NCBI GenBank assembly: GCA_003213255.1
Contig: QCNI01000006.1
Span: 1-60,977, forward strand
Origin: Prochlorococcus sp. AG-424-P16
Lineage (GTDB): Bacteria; Cyanobacteriota; Cyanobacteriia; PCC-6307; Cyanobiaceae
Reading direction: 5' to 3'
DNA length: 60,977 nucleotides
Shown here piece by piece: positions 6,542 to 14,836 of this stretch (the first letter of the stretch is position 1; every line of letters starts with the position of its first letter). The notes under the pieces were generated by a model. The model searched no databases. It saw only the letters and a program-made list of their open reading frames with translations, and had not been told where the DNA came from. The position numbers and the translations under genes were made by a program.

Positions 6542-7321
6542 TTAATGATGACCTAAGGGACCAGGGCCAGATCCTATTTTGTAAGAATTTTCTAAAGATT
6601 TCTCAACAAATAATTTCGCTTTTTGTATTGAATCAAATAGATCAAAACCTAAAGCCTTGTAACCACAAATAGCGGCACTCAAAGTACAACCACTACCATG
6701 GGTATTTTTTGTATTTATAAAATTATTAAATAGCCATTCTTTTCTACCACTTAAGTCAAGGAAAAAATCCTTCCCTTTCATATCTTTTAAACCGCCACCT
6801 TTTATAAGTACCGCTTTAGCTCCAAGACCAATAATTTTTCTTGCTGAATTTTCGATATCTTCTTTACTCCTTATTTCTAAACCAGAAAGTAGATTCGCTT
6901 CATAAATATTTGGAGTTACCAAATCCGCAATTGGTAATAAGAGTTTTTTATAAGCATTAATAGCCGAATCTTCCAGTAATTTAGCACCAGTTCTTGTAAC
7001 CATTACTGGGTCAATAATTTTGGTTATTTTGTATATATTTAATTTTGAAGCAGTATCATTAATTATTCTTTCATTTAATAACATTCCAGTTTTTAAGGCA
7101 TCAATACCAAAATCAGCAAATAAAGTATCTAACTGATTTAATAAAGTATTCTTCTCTACTGATTGAACGCATGTAACCTCTATACTATTCTGTGCGGTTA
7201 TACATGTAATAACAGAACATCCATGTACTTTAAGGGCCATGAAAGTTCTCAAGTCAGCCTGTATACCTGCTCCACCTCCAGAGTCACTACCGCCTATTGA
7301 AAGTGCAATTTTAGAATACAT
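6542..7321 (-). CDS. thiD: Hydroxymethylpyrimidine/phosphomethylpyrimidine kinase
   Basis: A 259-residue ribokinase-fold enzyme that phosphorylates HMP and HMP-P to HMP-PP for thiamine synthesis in the cytosol. Visible signatures are [18 protein letters not shown] (residues 10-27) for substrate binding, [13 protein letters not shown] in the middle, and [13 protein letters not shown] near residue 210, with the catalytic Cys and anion hole. Length is normal for a single-domain ThiD (no ThiE fusion). It lies 49 bases downstream of tenA on the same strand, so both are probably one salvage/phosphorylation operon. I see no TPP riboswitch upstream. Confidence 0.92.
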   Translation of the reverse strand: MYSKIALSIGGSDSGGGAGIQADLRTFMALKVHGCSVITCITAQNSIEVTCVQSVEKNTLLNQLDTLFADFGIDALKTGMLLNERIINDTASKLNIYKITKIIDPVMVTRTGAKLLEDSAINAYKKLLLPIADLVTPNIYEANLLSGLEIRSKEDIENSARKIIGLGAKAVLIKGGGLKDMKGKDFFLDLSGRKEWLFNNFINTKNTHGSGCTLSAAICGYKALGFDLFDSIQKAKLFVEKSLENSYKIGSGPGPLGHH

Positions 7322-7370
7322 AATTTAGTAACTCGTTTTTGAAAGTAATATAAGTAAATTTTAATTTAAA

Positions 7371-7994
7371 TCAGAAATCTGAATATGCATTAAAAAAATC
7401 TAACTCCAATTCCATAGCTCTCCTGTATAAATATTTGGCCTGAATAATATCATATGTTTCTTCATTAGTCTCAATAAGATTTTCAAGTGAAGCTGCTAGC
7501 TTTTCAAAGCTCTCATCAGAATAAGTAATTATCCATTCTCTATATTTAATGTCAAAATCCTCCTCATACAAACTTTTTCCTATCCAAGAATAAAGTCGCA
7601 TACATGGAGTCATTGCAAACATTATTTCAACGGAGCTAAGTCTTTTGGAAGTATCATCAAGAAAATCTGTATAATTTTTAGTAGCTTTTTTTATATAGTT
7701 ATTAGACAAATCAATATCCCATTCTTTTGCATACGTTTCATGAAGTATTAACTCCTCTGAAACGCCCATTAACAGTTCACTTAACTTCCTTATTGAGTAC
7801 TTATCTTTTGATTTGGAAACAGCAAGACCATAAGCCTTAGCAAAAGTCTCTAAAAAGAAATAATCTTGAGCTATATATTCTTGAAATATATTTTTAGGGA
7901 GACTTCCATTCTTTAAACCTTGAACAAATTTTGTATTTAAACTTAGTAAAGCAATCTCATAATTATCCTCCCAAAGTTTTCTTGTGATTTTCAT
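7371..7994 (-). CDS. tenA: TenA-family thiaminase II / aminopyrimidine aminohydrolase
   Basis: A 207-residue all-helical TenA protein, which hydrolyses aminopyrimidine breakdown products of thiamine (salvage) or thiamine itself. The family's active-site features are present: Asp44 in QDYFFL, Cys131 in MTPCMRLYSWIG, and a C-terminal Glu in the AMELELDFF segment. Length is typical. It is the first gene of a pair with thiD and is divergent from the photolyase; the 86-base gap is nearly pure A/T and shows no TPP-riboswitch-like sequence. Confidence 0.88.
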   Translation of the reverse strand: MKITRKLWEDNYEIALLSLNTKFVQGLKNGSLPKNIFQEYIAQDYFFLETFAKAYGLAVSKSKDKYSIRKLSELLMGVSEELILHETYAKEWDIDLSNNYIKKATKNYTDFLDDTSKRLSSVEIMFAMTPCMRLYSWIGKSLYEEDFDIKYREWIITYSDESFEKLAASLENLIETNEETYDIIQAKYLYRRAMELELDFFNAYSDF

Positions 7995-8080
7995 TTTTTT
8001 GATTTTTTGTTATTCTAAAATTTTTTATATTTTTTACCTACAAACTTAATCTTATTTTTCTAGGATTAAAAGAAAAAATT

Positions 8081-9577
8081 ATGAAAGAAATAAATATCTT
8101 ATGGTTTAAGAAAGATTTAAGAATTTTTGATAACGAAGCTCTCTGTGAGGCTATAAAAGATAATGATATTTTACCCATTTATATTATTGAGTTAGATATT
8201 TGGAGCCAAAATACTCATTCAGATAGACAATGGCAATTTTGCAAAGAAAGTTTAATAGATTTAAGAAATTCACTTGCTGAGATAGGACAACCATTAATTA
8301 TTAGGACTGGTAATGTTATTAATATATTTGATGAAATTAGTTCAAAATTTAAAATCAAAGGTATATATAGCCATCAAGAAACCGGAGATTGGCTTACTTA
8401 TAAAAGAGATCAAAAAGTAAGAGAATGGGTTTTAAGCAAAAATATAATTTGGAAGGAATTTCTACAATTTTCAGTTTTTAGAGGAAATTTAGATAGGAAT
8501 AATTGGTCTAAAAAGTGGCAAAAAAATTCCGAAAAAAACTTACTTAAGGCTCCATTAAGAATTAATTCTATTGACTTTAATATTGGTGAAATACCCTCAG
8601 ACGAAATTTTTTCCTTTAAAAAAGAAACTTGTCCAGGAAGAATGCAAGGTGGAAGAAAGAAAGGTTTAGAGAGAATGCAATACTTCTTTAGTAATAAATT
8701 AGATTCTTATTCAAAAGATATATCTAGCCCAGAAAAATCATTTGATAGTTGTACAAGACTATCACCATATATTTGTTGGGGATGCATTTCATTAAAAGAA
8801 ATTTTTAAAAAGGCAAATATATCAAAAAACAATAATTCCAGGATATTAAAAAGCAGATTAACTTGGCATTGTCATTTTATTCAGAAACTTGAAAGTGAAC
8901 CAGAACTAGAGTTTAGGGAATACCATCCTTTTTTTAAAAATATTAGAGAAAAAAATAATGAATTACTTGATTCATGGAGTTCAGGTAATACGGGCTTTCC
9001 TTTTATAGATGCATGTATGCGTTCATTAAATTTCAATGGATGGATTAACTTCAGGATGCGAGCGATGTTAATGTCTTTTGCTAGCTATAATTTATGGCTA
9101 CCATGGCAAGATTCAGGTTCTGAATTAGCAAATAAATTTGTAGATTATGAGCCTGGAATACATTGGAACCAATGCCAAATGCAATCTGGAACTACGTCTA
9201 TAAATACCAATAGAATTTATAATCCTATTAAGCAGGGAAAAGATCATGATCCTCAAGGAAAATTTATAAAAAAATGGATACCAGAATTAGAAGATATATC
9301 ACTTAATTTCATTCATGAACCATGGCTACTATCTAGATTTAATCAAGAAGAATATGAACAAATTAATTACATAAGACCAATAATTGACATCCCAAATAGC
9401 ACTAAAACTGCAAAGAAGAAAATTCAGGAAATCACTAAAAAGGTTGGATATTGGGATATCTCAAAAGAAATTTATTTAAAGCATGGCTCTAGAAAAAGGC
9501 CTAGAAAAAATATAAATAATAAAAAAAATGTTTCAAAGGAAAAGGAAAAACAATACGAACTGAAATTAGATTTCTAA
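8081..9577 (+). CDS. DNA photolyase / cryptochrome family flavoprotein
   Basis: 498 residues. The N-terminal alpha/beta (photolyase) domain begins INILWFKKDLRIFDNEAL (4-21). The C-terminal helical FAD domain carries GFPFIDACMRSLNFNGWINF (305-324), NLWLPWQDSGSELA (337-350), HWNQCQMQSG (361-370) and NTNRIYNP (375-382), the usual FAD-binding and Trp-rich motifs. The likely role is light-driven repair of UV-damaged DNA, fitting a surface-ocean organism. Whether it is a CPD photolyase or a cryptochrome cannot be settled by eye. The last 40 residues are a basic, low-complexity tail rich in Lys and Asn. Confidence 0.85.
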   Translation: MKEINILWFKKDLRIFDNEALCEAIKDNDILPIYIIELDIWSQNTHSDRQWQFCKESLIDLRNSLAEIGQPLIIRTGNVINIFDEISSKFKIKGIYSHQETGDWLTYKRDQKVREWVLSKNIIWKEFLQFSVFRGNLDRNNWSKKWQKNSEKNLLKAPLRINSIDFNIGEIPSDEIFSFKKETCPGRMQGGRKKGLERMQYFFSNKLDSYSKDISSPEKSFDSCTRLSPYICWGCISLKEIFKKANISKNNNSRILKSRLTWHCHFIQKLESEPELEFREYHPFFKNIREKNNELLDSWSSGNTGFPFIDACMRSLNFNGWINFRMRAMLMSFASYNLWLPWQDSGSELANKFVDYEPGIHWNQCQMQSGTTSINTNRIYNPIKQGKDHDPQGKFIKKWIPELEDISLNFIHEPWLLSRFNQEEYEQINYIRPIIDIPNSTKTAKKKIQEITKKVGYWDISKEIYLKHGSRKRPRKNINNKKNVSKEKEKQYELKLDF

Positions 9578-9704
9578 ATTTTATTGTCACAAATTTCCAG
9601 ATTCCTTTTAGCGCCTAAGAAAGTTTTTAAAATTTTGAAATTAAATATATAAATCCACGATGAACTAATGCAAGCTTTAATGTATTTATTAGATTTTATT
9701 TATT

Positions 9705-9878
9705 ATGTCTGAAAGATTTGAATGGGACGATACCAATAGTTCAGGTATATGGTGGAGTACTAATGTAAGTATTAGAGACGAGTGCATTTTGCTCAAAAAA
9801 GATACTCAATGCGAAGATTCTGATATCGTCGAACTTCTTAGGAGTATTGCACAAAATATTGAAGATAATGGCCTTTAA
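9705..9878 (+). CDS. Small acidic hypothetical protein (57 aa)
   Basis: 57 codons from ATG 9705. The start MSERFEWDD and the Trp pair in GIWWSTNVSIRDE suggest a compact folded domain; the end is an acidic helix (DIVELLRSIAQNIED). It lies between the photolyase and the convergent pip gene. It resembles short conserved Prochlorococcus proteins; function unknown. Confidence 0.5.
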   Translation: MSERFEWDDTNSSGIWWSTNVSIRDECILLKKDTQCEDSDIVELLRSIAQNIEDNGL

Positions 9879-9901
9879 TTTTTAAAGGAATATTCCCTCT
9901 T

Positions 9902-10852
9902 TTAGAGATTTTGAATTCCTTTTACAGCTTTTATTAATTCTTTAGTAATGCCTTTTTCACTCATTGAATGACCAGCATCATTAACAATAATTAATTCAGA
10001 ATTCTTTAATTTCTTATTTAGATCCCAAGCACTCCTAACAGGACAAACAACGTCATACCTACCTTGAATTATTTTTGTTGGAATCGATTCTATTGTTTTT
10101 ATATTTTTCAAAATAAAATTATCTTCTAAGAAAATATTATTGATAAAATAATGACATTCTATCCTTGCAAATGCATCTGAAAAAGAATTAACTTGAGACT
10201 TATCAAAATCGAATTTTTTATTTATTAAATGACTAGTTGAGAGTTCCCATTTTGTCCAAGCTGCTGCTGCTTTTGATCTAAGATTTGCATCTGATGATGT
10301 TAGATATTTATAAAAAGAACTTATCAAATCATTTCTTTCTTCCTTTGGTATTACAGAAATATATTCTTCAAATTCATCGGGGAATATCTCACTTGCACCA
10401 TATTGATAGAACCATAATAATTCAAACTTTCTACATAAAAATATGCCACGCAAAGTTAAGCTAATAACTCTTGAGGGATTTTTAATCGCATATATAAGTG
10501 AAAGTGTTGAGCCCCAAGATCCACCAAACAAATGCCAAGTATCTATTTTTAAAAGAATCCTTAATTTCTCAATATCATCAACTAAATTATTGGTCGTATT
10601 TTCTTTTAATTCGGAGAAAGGAGTTGAAGAACCGCAACCTCTTTGGTCAAATTGTATGATATCGAATTTATCTGGATCAAAGTATCTTCTATATCTTGGT
10701 TGACTTCCTCCTCCTGGACCTCCATGAATAACTAGTATTTTTTTACCATTTGGATTACCAGATCTTTCCCAATAAATCGTATGAATATCACTTACTTGTA
10801 AAAAACCCTTTTCACGAACTTCAATTCTAGGAAACAAGACTTGATCTTTCAT
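9902..10852 (-). CDS. pip: Proline iminopeptidase (alpha/beta hydrolase, S33)
   Basis: A 316-residue cytosolic aminopeptidase that releases N-terminal proline. The oxyanion motif HGGPGGGS is at 43-50, FDQRGCGSS at 68-76, and the nucleophile elbow GGSWGS at 110-115 with Ser112. Acid and base are the Asp of GRYDVVCP and the His of DAGHSMSEKG near the C-terminus. Length and order match bacterial Pip monomers closely. It is a single gene, with a strong bidirectional terminator behind its start isolating it from the upstream minus-strand genes. Confidence 0.9.
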   Translation of the reverse strand: MKDQVLFPRIEVREKGFLQVSDIHTIYWERSGNPNGKKILVIHGGPGGGSQPRYRRYFDPDKFDIIQFDQRGCGSSTPFSELKENTTNNLVDDIEKLRILLKIDTWHLFGGSWGSTLSLIYAIKNPSRVISLTLRGIFLCRKFELLWFYQYGASEIFPDEFEEYISVIPKEERNDLISSFYKYLTSSDANLRSKAAAAWTKWELSTSHLINKKFDFDKSQVNSFSDAFARIECHYFINNIFLEDNFILKNIKTIESIPTKIIQGRYDVVCPVRSAWDLNKKLKNSELIIVNDAGHSMSEKGITKELIKAVKGIQNL

Positions 10853-10926
10853 TATGAAATATTTTTAAACACTTAATAGATCCATATTATCCAAAAAGAA
10901 GACTAGTAAAGAAATAATTTGTTAAA

Positions 10927-10954
10927 AAAAAGGACTGGTGGCACAGTCCTTTTT
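10927..10954. terminator. Bidirectional intrinsic terminator
   Basis: A perfect 11-pair inverted repeat AAAAAGGACTG / CAGTCCTTTTT around the loop GTGGCA, with A-runs on the left and T-runs on the right, so it can act on both strands. It should stop minus-strand transcripts coming from 11.6 kb before they enter pip. Confidence 0.75.
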
Positions 10955-11358
10955 GATATTTGATTTCCTTCTAACAGGATATAAAATTACATATTTTAAA
11001 GTCTATTTACTCATAAACCTAGAATACGTGAATTCGGGGATTTCTCTCGATAATTGCAGTCCCTAATGTCGCTGGTAATTATAAAGCGAAGTCTTATCAG
11101 ACTAATTGATTGAACTTGAATTTTCGAATAATCCCATTCTCAGGAATACGCTTCCTATATTTTGGAATTTGCTAAATTTCAGGCGGACTATCAATCATTT
11201 AGATTGCCTCCGAACTCAACATCTATAAATTACTCCTTTTTATATTTTCAGTAAATCCGTAAATATGCTGATTTACTTTTTTCCTAATTTGTAAGAGGAT
11301 TTGAATGATCCTTGATTTTTTATAGATAAATATAAAAATTAAAGTCTATAATCCATAG
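10955..11358. other. Gene-free stretch, possible structured RNA
   Basis: About 400 bases without a convincing ORF but visibly richer in G+C than flanking intergenic DNA. It contains CAATC-ATTTA-GATTG (11192-11206) with outer near-complementary GGCGG/CCTCC arms, and another GGAT...ATCC pair near 11290. A 30-codon minus-strand frame (about 11110-11200) starts only with TTG. A non-coding RNA or decayed gene is possible. Confidence 0.3.
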
Positions 11359-11541
11359 TTATTCAGATTCATAGAGCAAAATAGATTCAATTATTCTTTT
11401 ATCACTATCAGAAAGTTTATAATCTTCCAATTTCCATTCAACAAATTTTAGACACTCATCAATAGAAGGATTCTTATCCCGGCACTTACGCCACTCTCTA
11501 ATCCAATCTGCCAAGGCAAAAGTTATTTTTGTAGTAAGCAT
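11359..11541 (-). CDS. Small hypothetical protein (60 aa)
   Basis: 60 residues from ATG 11541; an in-frame TTG at 11550 is a less likely start. It is helical and charged with LADWIREWRKCRDKNPS and a C-terminal acidic helix (KLSDSDKRIIESILLYESE). Its ATG lies three bases after the stop of the upstream 46-codon gene, so the two probably form an operon ending at the 10927-10954 terminator. Family unknown; conserved-looking marine cyanobacterial type. Confidence 0.5.
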   Translation of the reverse strand: MLTTKITFALADWIREWRKCRDKNPSIDECLKFVEWKLEDYKLSDSDKRIIESILLYESE

Positions 11542-11543
11542 AT

Positions 11544-11684
11544 TTACCAATCAGGGTAATTAAAATCTCGACCAATAGGTTCTTCATAAAATTCCCCTTC
11601 TTTTATACCTTTCTCATATTTTGGAATAATCTTTTCAAAAGAAGCTATTGAGGGAATTAAATCTCCTACATATATTGGCTCCAT
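11544..11684 (-). CDS. Small hypothetical protein (46 aa)
   Basis: 46 codons from ATG 11684. The product begins MEPIYVGDLIPS and ends in an acidic, aromatic tail (EFYEEPIGRDFNYPDW). It is the upstream partner of the 60-codon gene, with two intervening bases. Translational coupling is likely. No family recognised. Confidence 0.5.
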   Translation of the reverse strand: MEPIYVGDLIPSIASFEKIIPKYEKGIKEGEFYEEPIGRDFNYPDW

Positions 11685-11758
11685 CGTAATTGATATAATG
11701 ATTTTGATTATTTATTATTCTATATAAGAATTTAATAAATAAATTATTAATATTCATT

Positions 11759-11854
11759 ATGGATTTCATCAAAAAGAACAAGATCTTAACTCTAATGGCG
11801 GTAATTGCAATTTTATCATTTGCATTAGAAAAAGTAGGCATAATACACCCTTAA
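11759..11854 (+). CDS. Short putative membrane peptide (31 aa)
   Basis: 31 codons from ATG 11759: a lysine-rich start (MDFIKKNK) and one hydrophobic segment (ILTLMAVIAILSFAL). Single-pass membrane peptides of this size are common in Prochlorococcus. It is divergent from the 46-codon gene. Evidence is limited to the hydrophobic pattern. Confidence 0.4.
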   Translation: MDFIKKNKILTLMAVIAILSFALEKVGIIHP

Positions 11855-12062
11855 ATTAATTAAGTTTATTTTATAAAAACATCCTAATGAAATAAGTAAA
11901 CAGATACTATTACAGCAAAAATAAGCAATGGGGATAATAATGTAAAAATTAAAGTTGAAAGATTAATCAGCATAAATTTTAAATAAATACACAAATTTAA
12001 TAAACATCACTTTTAAGCATTTGCAATAAGTAAAATTTAAATTATTACGATATAAAAAAAAT

Positions 12063-12260
12063 TTGATTAAAGAAAGATTTAAAGAGGAATATGAAGAGGG
12101 CTCAGACTTACTTTGGCCTAGTGATAAAGAAGATAAAATAACTCGGCAATTTTTTAAAGATTTATCCAATATTTCAAAAAACATAAACTATAGTAAAAAG
12201 AAAAAGCTAAAACTTTTTGAACAAGTAGTTAGAATAATAAAAGGCAAAAGCTGGGGTTAA
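12063..12260 (+). CDS. Small hypothetical protein (65 aa), TTG start
   Basis: 65 residues, highly charged, with a Lys-rich central helix and IKGKSWG at the end. No ATG precedes the conserved-looking MIKERFKEEYEEG part, so TTG 12063 is the only plausible start. It ends 17 bases before the CPBP protease gene and may be co-transcribed. Function unknown. Confidence 0.45.
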   Translation: MIKERFKEEYEEGSDLLWPSDKEDKITRQFFKDLSNISKNINYSKKKKLKLFEQVVRIIKGKSWG

Positions 12261-12277
12261 TTAATATTCAAACTAAA

Positions 12278-13138
12278 ATGAAAAATTTAATGATATTAAT
12301 TAAAAGTTTTTTTCTTTTAAGACCAAGATTTTTATCCACTATATTTTTTATTCCAATTCTTTATGGCATTGGCTGGGCTTTATCTCAGCCACTTCTATTG
12401 TTTAATTTTGAAGAAGAAAATTTATCCTTAATTGGAACTATTATTACTTTCTTTCTTTTTATCTTTTTACTCCCATATTGGTTTTATATAAAAAGAAACA
12501 AATCAAGTGCTTGGGTACTTCTTGGGATAACTAAAGACAAATTTTTAAAAAACTTTGTCAATTTTTCTAAAGGTATCTTATTTTCCTTAGTTTTAATAAT
12601 TCTAATTCTGGTACCACTATTGCAAAAAAATTATATTTCTTGGATAGGTGAATTCTCGCCAATAATATTATTAAATTCTATTGTACTGGGATTAGGTGTT
12701 GGATTCGCAGAGGAAATAATTTTTAGAGGATGGTTACTAGAAGAACTAAAATTTGAATATGGTACAAAAATATCAATAGCTTTACAAGCTATAGTTTTTA
12801 GCTTTGTTCATAATTTATCAAATGACATATTTTGGAACATAATAGGATTACGTTTAGGATATATTTTACTTGGGATATTTCTATCATTAGTCAAAATTAG
12901 AGATAAAGGTTCTCTATGGAATTGCATAGGACTTCATGGGGGACTTGTGGGTATTTGGTTTTTTATAAATAACGGATTAATAGAATTCAAAAAAAATACA
13001 CCTTCTTTCTTAGCAGGTCCTTTTACACAAAATATTCCAAACCCAATCGGAAGCTTTAGTGCAATTTTAATATTACTTTTGTTATGTATTTTTTATGCAC
13101 TAAAATCAAAAAAAAATTTCCTTAGACGTTTTAATTAG
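12278..13138 (+). CDS. CPBP-family intramembrane metalloprotease
   Basis: 286 residues with seven or eight hydrophobic segments. The family's active-site motifs are present: EEIIFR (145-150), FSFVH (174-178), and a third His in GLHGG (220). CPBP (CAAX protease/Abi) proteins cleave near membrane segments; roles include prenyl-protein processing-like steps, bacteriocin self-immunity and, in plants and cyanobacteria, light-linked development. The substrate is not deducible. The C-terminus adds another hydrophobic helix and a basic tail. Confidence 0.85.
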   Translation: MKNLMILIKSFFLLRPRFLSTIFFIPILYGIGWALSQPLLLFNFEEENLSLIGTIITFFLFIFLLPYWFYIKRNKSSAWVLLGITKDKFLKNFVNFSKGILFSLVLIILILVPLLQKNYISWIGEFSPIILLNSIVLGLGVGFAEEIIFRGWLLEELKFEYGTKISIALQAIVFSFVHNLSNDIFWNIIGLRLGYILLGIFLSLVKIRDKGSLWNCIGLHGGLVGIWFFINNGLIEFKKNTPSFLAGPFTQNIPNPIGSFSAILILLLLCIFYALKSKKNFLRRFN

Positions 13139-13200
13139 ATATAAATACCGATTGATTTTTGATTGGTAATTGTCAGATTAAAATAAAGCTTAATTCTCAT

Positions 13201-13365
13201 ATGAACTTTGAGGCAGGAATAAGATTTATTGTCTTTTTAGTAATTTTTGGAGTTACAAACTATCTAATGATGTTGAGAAGATATGAAAACGACATCAAAA
13301 AAAAGAAAAATTTGCAACAGGAAAAAATTTCCAGGCTATACCCTAAAGGTTCATTTATTTTCTGA
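13201..13365 (+). CDS. Small hypothetical membrane protein (54 aa)
   Basis: I place the start at ATG 13201, giving a 54-residue product beginning MNFEAGIRFIVFLVIFGVTNYLMM, a run broken only by polar Asn: one transmembrane helix followed by a basic, coiled tail. The frame stays open 14 codons further upstream, but that part is polar and less likely. Family unknown. Confidence 0.45.
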   Translation: MNFEAGIRFIVFLVIFGVTNYLMMLRRYENDIKKKKNLQQEKISRLYPKGSFIF

Positions 13366-13392
13366 AATTAAAAAAGTTTTTGTAAAATCTCC

Positions 13393-13641
13393 TCACCATT
13401 TTTTATTAGTTTTTTGCCAACCTTCATTTAACAATTTTTGCCACAATAATCTTGCTTCTTCTATAAAAATTTTTTTTCTAGTTTTCATCAAAGGAGGATT
13501 TTCTCCATTTATTCCCATAATAATTCCTTCTTCAATAAACATATAATCAATAGATTGATCAGAATGATCATTATCTTTGTAGAAACCCATCACCCCTACA
13601 AAATTGGAGTCTATTAACCAGAAATCCTTAGTTGAATTCAA
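13393..13641 (-). CDS. DUF1651-like protein
   Basis: 82 residues. An N-terminal FWLIDSNFVGVMGFYKD strand, then PPLMKTRKKIFIEEARLLW and KLLNEGWQ, fit the marine picocyanobacterial DUF1651 pattern (WLL...F..D, then PPLLKTR...A..LW...GW). These short soluble proteins occur in several copies per genome in Synechococcus and Prochlorococcus; function unknown. Confidence 0.6.
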   Translation of the reverse strand: MNSTKDFWLIDSNFVGVMGFYKDNDHSDQSIDYMFIEEGIIMGINGENPPLMKTRKKIFIEEARLLWQKLLNEGWQKTNKKW

Positions 13642-13713
13642 TAAACCAAAAATTAAATTTAATTTATCACATGTTTAGTTGCAATCTACGAGGAAAATAT
13701 TTATTTAGTTTAT

Positions 13714-14142
13714 TCATATTTGATACGTTTTTTCTTTTTGTCTACTTTTTTTCAATTCGCCACGTTTTTTCTTAACCTCAACTCTTTTCTTTTGTGATGC
13801 TTTAGTGGGTTGTGTAGATTTTCTTAATTTAAATGGTTTATTTAAAGCATTTTTTAGGATTGAACTAAATTTCATTAAAGCTAGCTGCCTATTTAATAAT
13901 TGATTTCTGTGTTCTTGAACCGCTAAACTTAAGCTATTATTCACTATTTTGGTTTTCAAGTTTCTCTTAAGAATTTCTTTCTGATAATTATTTAATACTT
14001 TGGAATCTTCTAAATTAAAAATAATCTCTACTCTACTTTCAATTTTATTTACATTTTGTCCTCCAGGACCGGAGGATCTAGAAAATCGCCACTTAATTTC
14101 GTTGGGTGGTATTACTAATGTTTTAGTAATTTTTAAATCCAT
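13714..14142 (-). CDS. arfB: Alternative ribosome-rescue peptidyl-tRNA hydrolase (ArfB/YaeJ type)
   Basis: 142 residues with the class-I release-factor catalytic motif SSGPGGQNVNK (GGQ at 27-29), but no codon-recognition domain, and a basic C-terminal tail (KKRVEVKKKRGELKKSRQKEK). That tail fits the mRNA-channel-binding tail of ArfB. The enzyme releases peptides from ribosomes stalled without a stop codon. Length is normal. A tandem 25-base duplication lies directly upstream of its start. Confidence 0.88.
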   Translation of the reverse strand: MDLKITKTLVIPPNEIKWRFSRSSGPGGQNVNKIESRVEIIFNLEDSKVLNNYQKEILKRNLKTKIVNNSLSLAVQEHRNQLLNRQLALMKFSSILKNALNKPFKLRKSTQPTKASQKKRVEVKKKRGELKKSRQKEKTYQI

Positions 14143-14151
14143 TTTTATTTC

Positions 14152-14201
14152 TTTTTGATTTAGATCTTTAGAATCATTTTTGATTTAGATCTTTAGAATC
14201 A
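14152..14201. repeat. Perfect tandem duplication, 2 x 25 bases
   Basis: The unit TTTTTGATTTAGATCTTTAG plus AATCA occurs twice without a mismatch (14152-14176, 14177-14201) in the gap between arfB and the divergent 14234 gene. It contains GATTTAGATC. It may be a recent slippage event within a promoter region or a doubled operator. Confidence 0.85.
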
Positions 14202-14233
14202 TTTCCTTAATACTTTAAAACATATCTTGAAAT

Positions 14234-14608
14234 TTGATCGGTAAATACTGGGCGGTTAAGTTAGGTAAACCGAAATTCGGTGTATTTGCCGTATCAATAT
14301 CTTCGGTATTTATCCTTTCATATTTCAAAGAATTATCAGATATTGAGTTTGTACTAATTCAAAGGTCACTTATGTATTCAATGTTTGATCTTCTTTTTGA
14401 AACACCTTCATATCGCCCAGTATATGTTATTTCTGATAGTGAAATGCAGGAGTTAAAGAAAAACCAACATCAAGAAGAGCTTGATGAAATTACAAAACAA
14501 AAAGTAAGACTTGAAGATGCTTTTAAAGCTCAACTAAAACATCTTGAAGAGAGAGAAAAAGAAGTAAAAAAAGAACTTAAAATACTTGCATCTTCAAAAG
14601 ATAAATAA
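14234..14608 (+). CDS. Hypothetical coiled-coil protein (124 aa), TTG start
   Basis: 124 residues from TTG 14234; the only internal ATG options would remove the N-terminal half. Residues 15-31 are moderately hydrophobic and may anchor the protein. Residues 75-120 are a strongly charged heptad-like coiled coil (KKNQHQEELDEITKQK, then KHLEEREKEVKKEL). It is followed by a strong terminator. The 3' end shares a 21-base stretch with the start of the gene at 14837. Function unknown. Confidence 0.5.
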   Translation: MIGKYWAVKLGKPKFGVFAVSISSVFILSYFKELSDIEFVLIQRSLMYSMFDLLFETPSYRPVYVISDSEMQELKKNQHQEELDEITKQKVRLEDAFKAQLKHLEEREKEVKKELKILASSKDK

Positions 14609-14634
14609 TTTTTTTTAGAGAAATTATTTTTTCC

Positions 14635-14660
14635 AAAGACGGTTTTTAACCGTCTTTTTT
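14635..14660 (+). terminator. Strong rho-independent terminator
   Basis: A perfect ten-pair stem AAAGACGGTT / AACCGTCTTT with a TTT loop, followed by more T (to 14660), 26 bases after the stop of the 14234-14608 gene. Confidence 0.85.
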
Positions 14661-14726
14661 AATTCTTTTAATCTTAAGGAATCCATTAAATCCACAGATT
14701 TTAAAAATATTTTCCATAATTAAAAA

Positions 14727-14831
14727 ATGAATAACAATAAAGAAAAAATTAGAATGTTCTTACCCTTTAGCTGGGTAATTTGTGCAGCAATATCTTTTGC
14801 TTATATAAATTCACATTTAATAGATACCTAA
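14727..14831 (+). CDS. Short putative membrane peptide (34 aa)
   Basis: 34 codons from ATG 14727: a polar basic start followed by MFLPFSWVICAAISFAYI, enough for one membrane helix. It ends five bases before the ATG at 14837, so the two are likely co-translated. Family unknown. Confidence 0.4.
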   Translation: MNNNKEKIRMFLPFSWVICAAISFAYINSHLIDT

Positions 14832-14836
14832 TATAT

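Noticed and set aside
7995-8080. TPP riboswitch upstream of tenA/thiD
   Set aside because: The 86-base gap is nearly all A/T and has no conserved thi-box sequence.
11963-12184. 73-codon minus-strand ORF
   Set aside because: Antisense to the plus-strand gene at 12063 and without coding character.
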